64,000 bases of DNA, from NCBI GenBank assembly GCA_037190845.1, contig JBBCJI010000030.1, positions 62,001 through 126,000 of the forward strand, written 5' to 3'. Position 1 is the first letter of the stretch. The number at the start of each line of letters is the position of its first letter. The position numbers and the translations under genes are program-made. Source of the DNA: JBEBVQ01 sp037190845. GTDB taxonomy: Bacteria; Bacteroidota; Bacteroidia; Chitinophagales; Chitinophagaceae. Below the pieces are notes generated by a model. It made no database searches. It was not told where the DNA came from and saw only the letters and a program-made list of their open reading frames with translations. This document shows, piece by piece, positions 25,644-33,985 of the stretch.

Positions 25644-27590
25644 ATGGGCGCTTTCCGTAAAATATCCCTTATTGTATTTCTGCTCGCCTTACTAGGGACT
25701 GTGCATATTTCTCCGTTATATGGTCAGACGGAAAAGCAGAAGAACATCACGATTGTTGACAGTCTGCATCGCCAGGCCGCCCGGACCTATTATCAGCCGG
25801 ATTCCATGATTCTGTATGCCCGGCCGGCATTTGCTTTGGCAAAGAAGGTCGGTTATCAGCAGGGGGAGGCGGTTTCAGTACGTTTCTTAGGCAACTATTA
25901 CCACGCCAAAAGCAATTTCGACAGTGCAGTTGTTCTGTATCGTGAGGCGCTTGAGATATTCACCAGGCTTGCTGATACATTCGAAATTGCCAATACGATG
26001 CTCGGTATCGCTATGGTGTATAACAATACCAACGATCACGTAAAGAGCATTGAATACGGTATGAAGACACTCGCGCTGTATGAGCAGTTGAAAGATGATA
26101 AAGGGATCGGGAAAGTACTGAATATGCTGGGTATCAGTTGGTCGATCCAGGGTGAGTATCAGCAGGCGAAAAAATATTTCTTCGAATACAACCGGCTGGC
26201 GCAGAAAGGAACGGATACGGTGAATATTGGTTATAGCTTTAATAACCTGGGAGCGCTTTACAGGGATTTGAAGATGCCGGATTCCGCACTTTATTTTTTT
26301 AAACAGGGCGCTGAATTCTTTAGCCGAAAAAACTACCTCAACGGAATGGCGCTCGCGACCCGGAATATCGGTAGTATTGCATACGATAATGGGAATTACG
26401 ACACTTCATTACATTATGCTTTGAAGGGATTGGCGATCAGCAGGAAGAGTGGTGAAAAAAGAGCGGAATGTCATAGTTATCATGATATAGCTTCTGTATG
26501 GCTGAAGCTGAAAGATACGCAGCAGGCGGTAGCTTATTTCAATAAAGCATTGCTGCTGGCGTACGAACTGGAGGATAAAATGATACTTCGTAATTCCAGT
26601 CATGAGCTTGCAGTAATCAACGAAAGCAGGGGGAATTATAAAGAGGCGCTGACGCACTATAAAACATTTAAGGCGTGGCATGATACACTTTATGATGTAG
26701 AGAAGACACGGATGTACGGCGATCTGGAACGAAAATACCAGACAACGCAAAAAGAGCAGCAGATCAATATCCTCAGCCAGGAAGCCGCTATCCGTGAGCT
26801 GCGGTTAAAGCAGCGGAATATTTTGTGGGCAGGTTCCGTGATTTTATTGTCATCTGCGGCTTTAGTGATTTATTTTACGCAGAACCGTCGTAAACTCAAG
26901 GCAGAGGCACGTTTGCAGGGTGAGTTGTTCCTGCAGCAGCAGCAGGCTGCGCGCGAGGTGTTGTATGCCGAAGAGCGGGAACGCAGGCGTATTGCCACTG
27001 ATCTGCACGATGGGGTAGGGCAGCTGCTTTCTGCAGCGTTGCTCAATCTGCGACAGGCAGGTGAACATACGGAAGAAAATTCTGCAGCAAGGCAAATGTC
27101 CGAAAGAGCTGCCGTTTTGCTCAATCAGGGATGTGATGAGATGCGGGCCATTTCGCACAAGATGATGCCCAGCGCTTTGCTGAAAGCCGGGCTTGCCATA
27201 TCTGTCAAAGAGTTTCTGGAGAAGATAGACGGTGATAAACTCAAAGTATATCTTGATGTGGCCGGACTTGATGATCGTCTTGATGAACAGACAGAGGTTA
27301 TCCTGTACCGCGTGATACAGGAGGCGGTGAATAATGTGATCAAACATGCCGGGGCTTCGGAGCTGAGTATCCAGATTGAAAAAGATGAGCAGGGCATCGC
27401 GGTTGCCATCGAAGATAATGGGAAAGGGTTTGATGTTTCCGGATTGCCGGATAATGAAGGCATCGGAATGAAGAATATCCGTTCGCGTATTGCGTTGCTC
27501 AACGGTACGCTGGATTTGGATTCGATGCCGGGTAAGGGTACGTTGCTGGCGATATATATACCGGTGGAAAAGAGAGAATGGCCAGAATAG
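25644..27590 (+). CDS. TPR-containing sensor histidine kinase (HisKA_3)
   Basis: 648 residues. Signal peptide/first helix, about seven TPR units in the periplasmic part (residues 30-380, for example DKGIGKVLNMLGISWSIQGE), a transmembrane helix (LWAGSVILLSSAALVIYF) and a coiled coil. The HisKA_3 dimerisation domain has ERRRIATDLHDGVGQLL with the phospho-accepting His near 454. The HATPase domain shows NNVIKHA, IEDNGKGFDV and GIGMKNIRSR. NarL-family response regulators are the usual partners, but none is adjacent. It resembles the kinases at 44160 and 56138. Confidence 0.92.
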   Translation: MGAFRKISLIVFLLALLGTVHISPLYGQTEKQKNITIVDSLHRQAARTYYQPDSMILYARPAFALAKKVGYQQGEAVSVRFLGNYYHAKSNFDSAVVLYREALEIFTRLADTFEIANTMLGIAMVYNNTNDHVKSIEYGMKTLALYEQLKDDKGIGKVLNMLGISWSIQGEYQQAKKYFFEYNRLAQKGTDTVNIGYSFNNLGALYRDLKMPDSALYFFKQGAEFFSRKNYLNGMALATRNIGSIAYDNGNYDTSLHYALKGLAISRKSGEKRAECHSYHDIASVWLKLKDTQQAVAYFNKALLLAYELEDKMILRNSSHELAVINESRGNYKEALTHYKTFKAWHDTLYDVEKTRMYGDLERKYQTTQKEQQINILSQEAAIRELRLKQRNILWAGSVILLSSAALVIYFTQNRRKLKAEARLQGELFLQQQQAAREVLYAEERERRRIATDLHDGVGQLLSAALLNLRQAGEHTEENSAARQMSERAAVLLNQGCDEMRAISHKMMPSALLKAGLAISVKEFLEKIDGDKLKVYLDVAGLDDRLDEQTEVILYRVIQEAVNNVIKHAGASELSIQIEKDEQGIAVAIEDNGKGFDVSGLPDNEGIGMKNIRSRIALLNGTLDLDSMPGKGTLLAIYIPVEKREWPE

Positions 27591-27747
27591 TTGTTCATTG
27601 CTCTGTTACTCTCCCCGGTGTTAGTGCAGCGTACCCCGGAAGCAGTATAAGAATGACTTTTTTATGAACTGCTAAATAAAAAGCATGTTCAGGCTGTTTG
27701 CGTACGCTTTTTTTCTACTTTTACGGCAGGATAAATATGTTATAATA

Positions 27748-28581
27748 ATGTCGCATCAATTGTTACAAGGAAAGAAAGGAATTATTTTCGGCGCGCTGGA
27801 TGAGCGTTCTATAGCCTGGAAAACTGCCCTTGCCGCACATGCCGCCGGGGCGCAGATCATACTGACCAATGCCCCGATCGCCTTACGGATGGGGAAAATC
27901 AAAGAACTTTCAGCGCTTTGCGGCGATGCCCCGGTGATACCGGCCGATGCCACCTCTATGGAAGACCTTGAACAACTGTTTCAGCAAAGTACGGAGCAAC
28001 TGGGCGGCAAGCTCGACTTTGTGCTCCATTCCATAGGTATGTCCCCCAATGTGCGTAAGCAGATTGAATATACGAATACGAATTACGATAATTTCCACAA
28101 AACACTTGATATCTCTGCACTCTCGCTGCACCGGGTGCTGCAAACGGCTATGAAGCTGGATGCCCTGAATGAATGGGCTTCAGTGGTGGCGTTGAGCTAT
28201 ATTGCAGCCCAGCGTACCTTCCCCGGTTACAACGATATGGCCGATGCCAAGGCTGTGCTTGAAAGCATCGCCCGCAGCTTCGGGTATCATTACGGCTTTG
28301 CCCGCAAAGTACGGGTAAACACGATCTCCCAGTCTCCGACCGTTACGACGGCAGGTTCAGGTGTGTCCGGCTTTGATGCCTTCCTGCATTATGCGGAAAA
28401 AATGTCGCCACTGGGTAATGCCAGCGCTGATGATTGCGCCAACTTCTGCGTGACGATGTTCAGCGACTATACACGCATGATCACTATGCAGAACCTCTTC
28501 CATGACGGCGGTTTCTCTTTCACTGGTGTAAGCCAGGCGATTATAGAAGAGCTTGTACGCAACGCTGAGGATAAGGCATAG
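27748..28581 (+). CDS. fabI: Enoyl-ACP reductase (NADH), FabI type
   Basis: 277 residues, SDR fold, last reduction of the fatty acid elongation cycle. Cofactor segment GKKGIIFGALDERSIAW, substrate-side LHSIGMSP, and the FabI catalytic spacing Y161-x6-K168 in YNDMADAKA, with NTISQSPTVTTAGSG following. The ATG at 27748 (MSHQLLQGKK) is chosen because the upstream in-frame extension from 27685 is hydrophobic and not part of the family. porQ follows 51 bp downstream. Confidence 0.94.
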   Translation: MSHQLLQGKKGIIFGALDERSIAWKTALAAHAAGAQIILTNAPIALRMGKIKELSALCGDAPVIPADATSMEDLEQLFQQSTEQLGGKLDFVLHSIGMSPNVRKQIEYTNTNYDNFHKTLDISALSLHRVLQTAMKLDALNEWASVVALSYIAAQRTFPGYNDMADAKAVLESIARSFGYHYGFARKVRVNTISQSPTVTTAGSGVSGFDAFLHYAEKMSPLGNASADDCANFCVTMFSDYTRMITMQNLFHDGGFSFTGVSQAIIEELVRNAEDKA

Positions 28582-28632
28582 TATACTGGCTGTTACTGTG
28601 CAATAATTCATAACCCTTCACGTTTTTAACAT

Positions 28633-29748
28633 ATGCAGTGGAAGAAATGGACAGGAATCGCTTTACTGGCAATAGGATTCAATACCGCGAACGGTCAGGT
28701 TACCGGTGGGCAGCATGCCTTTGAGTTTCTGCGCCTGTCCAATGCCCCGCATATTTCAGCATTAGGGGGAATTAACGTTGCCAGCCCGGCGCCTGATATA
28801 GCTTTTGCCTTGCAAAACCCGGCGCTGATGCGCCCGGGTTTGCATAATCAGCTGGGGGTTAATTATAATAATTATTATTCCGGTATTCATCTGATGAATC
28901 TGGGGTACGGTTATCATGCCGAAAAAATTGAAACCTCTTTTGCTTTGGGTGTTCAATACCTCAATTACGGATCTTTCGTGCAGACAGATGCAGCGGGTTA
29001 TGAATACGGTGATTTTAAGGCCAGCGATTTTGCCATTAACCTCGGGGCTTCGCGGAGTTATGGGCAACACTGGCGTTATGGTACCACGCTGAAGCTCGCT
29101 GCTTCTCAATTGGGAGCAACCGGGGCCACCGCTTTTCTGGCGGATGTGGGCGTGCTGTATTACGATACAGCTTCGCTCTGGACGGTTGCGGCAGTGGCCA
29201 AGAATATGGGTTTTATGGCCAAGCGGTATAACCCCGGTAACCCGGCAGAGCCGTTACCGTTTGATTTACAGATCGGTATCACCAAGCGTTTCCGGCACGT
29301 GCCTTTCCGCCTGATGGCTACCATCCATCATCTGTACACCTGGAATATCCGCTACGACAACCCGGCTGACAGAACCAATCCCAACCTTTTTGGTGGAGAT
29401 ACTACTGCCTCCGAAAAATCTTATTTTGCCGACAAGCTGTTCCGGCACTTCATCTTTGCCGGTGAATTCCTGATCGGTAAACGTATCGGCGTATCTGCAG
29501 GATACAATCACCTCCGCCGCGGTGAGCTCGGGCTAAAAGAACGTCAGGCGCTGGCTGGTTTTTCATTCGGGCTGGCATTGTATCTTGATAAAATACAGGT
29601 ACATTACGCCCGGAGCTATTATCACGTAGCCGGAGCGTATAATGAGATCGGATTTAACTTTGCGCTCAACAAGCTGATGGGATTGGGTAAAACCGGCGAC
29701 AATATCCGCTGGAATGCAGATTACGGAGACATCTTCTCCAACTATTAA
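28633..29748 (+). CDS. porQ: Type IX secretion system protein PorQ
   Basis: 371 residues. Signal peptide (GIALLAIGFNTANGQ) and then GGQHAFEFLRLSNAPHISAL, the typical PorQ opening, followed by FALQNPALMRPGLHNQL and alternating amphipathic strands consistent with an outer-membrane beta-barrel (FALGVQYLNYGSF, FAINLGASRSYG, VGVLYYD) with a C-terminal IGFNFALNKL. PorQ works at the outer membrane with PorU/PorV/PorZ in sorting T9SS cargo. Several T9SS cargo proteins are encoded later in this window. Confidence 0.88.
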   Translation: MQWKKWTGIALLAIGFNTANGQVTGGQHAFEFLRLSNAPHISALGGINVASPAPDIAFALQNPALMRPGLHNQLGVNYNNYYSGIHLMNLGYGYHAEKIETSFALGVQYLNYGSFVQTDAAGYEYGDFKASDFAINLGASRSYGQHWRYGTTLKLAASQLGATGATAFLADVGVLYYDTASLWTVAAVAKNMGFMAKRYNPGNPAEPLPFDLQIGITKRFRHVPFRLMATIHHLYTWNIRYDNPADRTNPNLFGGDTTASEKSYFADKLFRHFIFAGEFLIGKRIGVSAGYNHLRRGELGLKERQALAGFSFGLALYLDKIQVHYARSYYHVAGAYNEIGFNFALNKLMGLGKTGDNIRWNADYGDIFSNY

Positions 29749-29766
29749 TTGAGTTAAAAAGGTACC

Positions 29767-29794
29767 TAAAAGACGGTGGCTGAGCCTGTCGAAG
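29767..29794. repeat. Short third copy of the dispersed repeat
   Basis: TAAAAGACGGTGGCTGAG followed by CCTGTCGAAG matches the 14731 copy and the CTTCGACA-CTCAG core in inverse orientation. It lies between porQ and the HYC_CC_PP gene. Confidence 0.5.
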
Positions 29795-29856
29795 CCATTA
29801 CCATGGAGCAATTTACCCCCTTTATGTTTTTTAGATTCAGTTAACAGAATTGTCGC

Positions 29857-29864
29857 TACTTTTG
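29857..29864 (+). promoter_or_regulatory. Candidate -7 element of the metal operon
   Basis: TACTTTTG matches TAnnTTTG and lies only 8 bases before the GTG start at 29873, which would give a very short leader. The -33 TTG is not evident. Confidence 0.35.
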
Positions 29865-29872
29865 TAATACCT

Positions 29873-30283
29873 GTGAAGCGTTATTTCGTCATACCGGTTA
29901 TTTTGCTGTACATGCTAGCCGTCTGCGGCGTGCTGATCAACGTGCATTATTGCGGTCAGCGGCTGGCATCGTGGAATGTATATCTCGATACGACCGGCTG
30001 TGCCGGTGAGTGCGGTGACGAATCTGACACCGGGCACAACTGCTGCAAGGACGAAACGGTCACGGCAAAAGTTTCGGAAGATCACAGTGTGTCTTCATGG
30101 AAGTATAAGATTTCCGGTGAGGATCCGTACCTGTTTCCCGAAGCATTACCGGCTTACCCGGAAGTACAAAGCGGTTTTCTGACCGATGCAGCAGTCATTA
30201 CGCAACTGCCACAGCCGCCACCTGGCATATGGCAGGATATTCCGCTGTACAAACTCTTCTCCCGCCTTACCTATTACGGTTAA
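29873..30283 (+). CDS. HYC_CC_PP family protein
   Basis: 136 residues. A hydrophobic N-terminal helix (FVIPVILLYMLAVCGVLINV) leads into HYC (residues 25-27). A CC pair lies at C57-C58, with further C43 and C47, and a proline string QPPPG near the end. These three marks define the HYC_CC_PP family of Bacteroidota, of unknown biochemical role, usually next to HMA and TonB genes as here. The cysteines suggest periplasmic binding of a soft metal. The GTG start at 29873 precedes a basic MKRYF-type N-terminus. Confidence 0.75.
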   Translation: MKRYFVIPVILLYMLAVCGVLINVHYCGQRLASWNVYLDTTGCAGECGDESDTGHNCCKDETVTAKVSEDHSVSSWKYKISGEDPYLFPEALPAYPEVQSGFLTDAAVITQLPQPPPGIWQDIPLYKLFSRLTYYG

Positions 30284-30356
30284 CAAATGTTGTCGTGTCC
30301 TAATCGGATACGCATTTCTGCATTTGATTTTATTGTTAACCTAATAGATATGAATC

Positions 30357-30713
30357 ATGAAACGTTTTATTGTTTTTGTTATAGCTGTTATTTCTTCTTT
30401 TAGTACAGCTGTTTTAGCCCAGACGACAGATAAGGGCACCATTACGGAAAAGATCAAGGTCGCCGGTAATTGTGGTATGTGCAAGCAGCGCATTGAAAAT
30501 GCCGCTTATGGAAAAGGTGTTAAACACGCCGAATGGGATAAAGCGACCGGTATGCTAACCGTTACTTATCGCACCGACAAAACAAGCGGCACAGACATTC
30601 TGAAACGCATTGCCTCAGTAGGGCATGATGCGGATGAGCTTCATGCGGATTCCGCAGCTTATCAGAAACTTCCGGCCTGCTGCGCTTATAAGACAAATCC
30701 TAACCGCCATTAA
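30357..30713 (+). CDS. Secreted heavy-metal-associated (HMA) domain protein
   Basis: 118 residues with a cleavable signal peptide (IVFVIAVISSFSTAVLAQ). The ferredoxin-like HMA domain has VAGNCGMCKQRIENA (C39, C42 in a CxxC site), GVKHAEWDKATGMLTVTY and ILKRIASVGHDAD. A second cysteine pair (LPACCAY, C108-C109) lies in the C-terminal tail. It is a periplasmic Cu(I)- or similar metal-binding protein, probably feeding or fed by the TonB receptor encoded 11 bp downstream. Confidence 0.85.
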   Translation: MKRFIVFVIAVISSFSTAVLAQTTDKGTITEKIKVAGNCGMCKQRIENAAYGKGVKHAEWDKATGMLTVTYRTDKTSGTDILKRIASVGHDADELHADSAAYQKLPACCAYKTNPNRH

Positions 30714-30724
30714 ACTGCCGGATC

Positions 30725-33007
30725 ATGAAGAGTCTTATCATGAAGATGCCATGGTGCATCGGGATGCTGCTGTCGGTGTACAGTGGTATCAGCACAGCCC
30801 AGGTATTTAAAGAAGTCCGCGGAGTAGTACAGGAAGCCGGTAATGGCGGCGCTAAATTACCATTGCCCGGAGTGGTTGTGCAGACACCGGATGGTAAAGC
30901 AGGTGTGCAGACAGATTCGGATGGAGCGTTTCTTCTTTCTGTCCCGGATACAACGGGATCGCTCATATTTACCCTCACTGGCTATGATGCCTATACGGCT
31001 TCGTTGCCTGCAGACAGCACGCCACTGACGATCGTCATGAAGCGTACCCGTCAGCTTGAGGAAGTCGTGGTAACCGGAACCGACCAGGGCGGCTCCCGGA
31101 TGGGCATGATTGATCCGATCCAGACACTCCATATCGGCGAACGTGAGTTGATGAAAGCGGCCTGCTGTAATCTCAGTGAAAGCTTTGAAACAACACCGTC
31201 CATTGATGCGGCGTACACGGATGCGGTTACCGGCTACCGGCAGATACAGATGCTTGGCCTTGCGGGGCCTTATACCCTGATCACGCGGGAGAATATTCCG
31301 GATATACGTGGACTTTCGGCAGTAACAGGTCTGACGTTCACGCCCGGTACATGGATCGAGAGTATGCAATTGAGCAAAGGAACCGGCAGTGTGGTGAATG
31401 GTTTTGAAAGCGTGGCGGGTCAGTTGAATGTTGAATTGCGGAAGCCATTTATCGAAGAAGACCCTTGGCTGCTAAACCTGTATCAGAATACACAGGGGCG
31501 TACGGAGGGAAACCTGGTGTACAATCATAAATTCGGAAAATATACTTCTTCCAACCTGATGTTACACGGCAAATCCCAGTGGATGCGGGTAGATCAGAAT
31601 AACGATGGCTTTATGGATCAGCCGCTGAATACATCGCTGGTGGGGCTGAATCGCTGGTTCTATTTCGGGCCGAAAGGACTGGAGTTGCAGGCAGGGATTA
31701 AGGGCACCTATGTCCGGAATATCGGCGGCCAAACGGATTATGAGGCAGGCACAGAGCAGGTCGCCGGTAAGCCATGGGGCTTCGAGTCCGGTATCGACCG
31801 GATAGAGGGATGGGCAAAGATCGGGAAAGTCTCGCCGCAGAAACAGTGGCGTAGTATAGGGCTGCAATTGTCCGGTGTGTATCATGATCAGTATGCCATG
31901 TATGGCGCGCGTAATTATGACGCGACGCAGCACAGCTTCTATGGTAACCTGATCTACCAGACGATCATCAATAATACCAATCATGTGATCAAATTTGGTA
32001 CGAGCTTTCAGGCAGATCGCTTTCGGGAGCAGTTTGCGGGAATGCCTTACGGTCGTGATGAACGGGTGCCGGGCGTGTTTACGGAATATGCGTGGAGCTA
32101 TACCGATAAGTGGAATCTCGTAGCAGGTCTGCGTGCCGATTATCACAACCTTTTCGGTGCATTCCTGACCCCGCGGCTTCACCTCCGCTATGCACCTGAG
32201 GAGCACACTGCTATCCGTGCTTCCATCGGACGGGCACAGCGTACTGCTAATCTGTTTGCCGAGAATATGGGGCAGATGGCTAGCAATCGAAGCTTTATGG
32301 TGATGGGGACGGATCCGAATAAACCTTATGGGCTTGATCCGGAAGTGGCGTGGAATACGGGCGTTAATCTCACGCATAAGTTCCGCTTGAATTACAGGGA
32401 CGGCGCCTTTTCTACCGATTATTATTACACCTGGTTTCAGAACCAGGTGGTGGCTGATATCGAAAATCCGCACACCATCCGTTTTTACAACCTGGATGGT
32501 TTGTCGTATGCGCACAGCTTTCAGGTGCAGCTCGATTATGAGCCGGTGCGTAAATGGGATGTACGGCTTGCCTATCGCTGGTACGATGTGAAGACCACCT
32601 ATGACGGTGTGCTCAAAGAGCGACCGCTGATAGCGGCGCATCGGGCTTTCATCAACACGGGCTATGCATTTAAGAAGAACTGGAGTATTGACTACACGGT
32701 TCAGTGGATCAGCCAGAAGCGGGTGCCAATGGTGCATCATGACGGTGCGATGCAGATGGAAAGCTATTCGCCATCATTCATTCAGATGAATGCGCAGATC
32801 ACCAAAGGGTGGGGGAAGCAGATCGAGGTATATCTCGGCGGGGAAAACCTGACCAACTATATGCAGCATGATATCGTGTTGGGACGTTCCGATCCTTTTG
32901 GTGCCGGGTTTGATGCTTCAGTGATCTGGGGGCCGGCAATGGGGCGTAATATTTATGCAGGTTTGCGCTATAAACCCGGTGCACGTGCAAAAACTAGTAA
33001 TAAGTAA
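30725..33007 (+). CDS. TonB-dependent receptor of the HMA operon
   Basis: 760 residues. Signal peptide, then a carboxypeptidase-regulatory-like domain (LPLPGVVVQTPDGKAGVQTD) and TonB-interacting LEEVVVTGT. The plug has ELMKAACCNLSESFETTPS, QIQMLGLAGPYTLITREN and GSVVNGFESVAGQLNVELR, and the C-terminal barrel ends in the strand NIYAGLRYKP. The CC pair in the plug recurs in the two upstream genes. It is an outer-membrane importer, probably for a copper or other metal complex, judged by operon context; the substrate is inferred. Confidence 0.9.
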   Translation: MKSLIMKMPWCIGMLLSVYSGISTAQVFKEVRGVVQEAGNGGAKLPLPGVVVQTPDGKAGVQTDSDGAFLLSVPDTTGSLIFTLTGYDAYTASLPADSTPLTIVMKRTRQLEEVVVTGTDQGGSRMGMIDPIQTLHIGERELMKAACCNLSESFETTPSIDAAYTDAVTGYRQIQMLGLAGPYTLITRENIPDIRGLSAVTGLTFTPGTWIESMQLSKGTGSVVNGFESVAGQLNVELRKPFIEEDPWLLNLYQNTQGRTEGNLVYNHKFGKYTSSNLMLHGKSQWMRVDQNNDGFMDQPLNTSLVGLNRWFYFGPKGLELQAGIKGTYVRNIGGQTDYEAGTEQVAGKPWGFESGIDRIEGWAKIGKVSPQKQWRSIGLQLSGVYHDQYAMYGARNYDATQHSFYGNLIYQTIINNTNHVIKFGTSFQADRFREQFAGMPYGRDERVPGVFTEYAWSYTDKWNLVAGLRADYHNLFGAFLTPRLHLRYAPEEHTAIRASIGRAQRTANLFAENMGQMASNRSFMVMGTDPNKPYGLDPEVAWNTGVNLTHKFRLNYRDGAFSTDYYYTWFQNQVVADIENPHTIRFYNLDGLSYAHSFQVQLDYEPVRKWDVRLAYRWYDVKTTYDGVLKERPLIAAHRAFINTGYAFKKNWSIDYTVQWISQKRVPMVHHDGAMQMESYSPSFIQMNAQITKGWGKQIEVYLGGENLTNYMQHDIVLGRSDPFGAGFDASVIWGPAMGRNIYAGLRYKPGARAKTSNK

Positions 33008-33021
33008 CAGATCATAAGTAG

Positions 33022-33066
33022 CAGGAGGCAAGTTTTAAGTTGCTTAGACTTACTGCTTACCTCCTG
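33022..33066. terminator. Hairpin between convergent receptor and FMN reductase genes
   Basis: CAGGAGGCAAG (33022-33032) pairs with CTTACCTCCTG (33056-33066) with one mismatch. It begins 15 bases after the receptor stop. There is no strong T-tract, so its role as terminator is tentative. Confidence 0.45.
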
Positions 33067-33090
33067 TCATTCATAATTCATAGTTTATAA

Positions 33091-33651
33091 CTAATCCCTC
33101 ATCCTGCGGCTTGCTTCCAGGTGCCAGGTAAGATCATTAAAAAATGCCTTTGCGCCGCGGTTGCTTGTTTCGATATCGGTAGGGCTTCCGTCTTCATTAT
33201 GGCTTTTCTCCACTGAGGGTACGCGGAACATGGCCGGTACTACCATCGCTCCGAGTTTTAAGAAAATGAACGGAAGAGATGAGCCTGCCTGAGTGCCTGC
33301 GAATGCACCACCGGAGACAGTAGCGATGGCAACGGGTTTGCGTTTCCATTCATCTACTAGTAAATCAATGACATTTTTCAGACTGGCCGGATAGCCGCCG
33401 TTGTATTCCGGTGTCACTACAATGACCCCATCTGCTTTTTTAATTTTTTCCGCAAAATCCAGTACATTAGTTGCCGGATCTTTCATGTATTTCAGCCGCT
33501 CCTCGAAAATTGGGAACTGATATGTATTCAGATCAAGTATCTCCGCATTTCCGATCTTGTTTTCAGCGATATAGTTATTGAGAAAGAGCGCCACCCGGTG
33601 ACTTTTTCTGCCGGTTCTGACACTGGATGATATGATGACAATGTTGTGCAT
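33091..33651 (-). CDS. NADPH-dependent FMN reductase family protein
   Basis: 186 residues, flavodoxin-like fold. The phosphate-binding loop is SSSVRTGRKSHRVALF; the FMN/NAD(P)H site segment VVTPEYNGGYPASLKNVIDLL is diagnostic of the NADPH-dependent FMN reductase (ArsH/ChrR/azoreductase-like) family. It is cytoplasmic and the physiological substrate is unknown. It is convergent with the TonB receptor gene. Confidence 0.88.
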   Translation of the reverse strand: MHNIVIISSSVRTGRKSHRVALFLNNYIAENKIGNAEILDLNTYQFPIFEERLKYMKDPATNVLDFAEKIKKADGVIVVTPEYNGGYPASLKNVIDLLVDEWKRKPVAIATVSGGAFAGTQAGSSLPFIFLKLGAMVVPAMFRVPSVEKSHNEDGSPTDIETSNRGAKAFFNDLTWHLEASRRMRD

Positions 33652-33901
33652 GGAGTTTAGTTTACATGATCGTATCGTTCAAATATACACAACCTGTTTC
33701 AGATTTATGAAGCGCACTCTTGTAAAGAATTTACAGATTTATTGTAAACAGGGAAGCTGCTTTGGTAAGGAGTCCCAGACAAGTTGTAATGAAGTGATTT
33801 TGAGGAGCACTCATTTTTCTTTCCGTGTATGGCAAGGAATGCTCACTGATCGTCTTCCGTTGAAGGGGGACGACCACGTCATGCTATCACAGTGCCACGT
33901 T

Positions 33902-33963
33902 CACTTCTTATCATTGCCTCATTCATTAAATGCAACTTGCGAATGAGACAATGTTAAGAAGTG
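33902..33963. repeat. Long inverted repeat, 23-bp arms
   Basis: Arms at 33902-33924 and 33941-33963 are inverted copies with two mismatches and a 16-base loop; the outer end reads CACTTCTTA/TAAGAAGTG. It lies 22 bases before the helicase gene's 3' end in the 334-base gap 33652-33985, which holds no credible gene. It has no T-tract. Confidence 0.7.
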
Positions 33964-33985
33964 GACAGATTTATGCGATATATCA

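Noticed and set aside
31562..32740. 392-codon open frame antisense to the TonB receptor
   Set aside because: Covers receptor barrel sequence on the other strand, with no recognisable domain.
33632..33946. 104-codon open frame between FMN reductase and helicase genes
   Set aside because: Starts inside the reductase gene and ends in the inverted repeat; no family resemblance.
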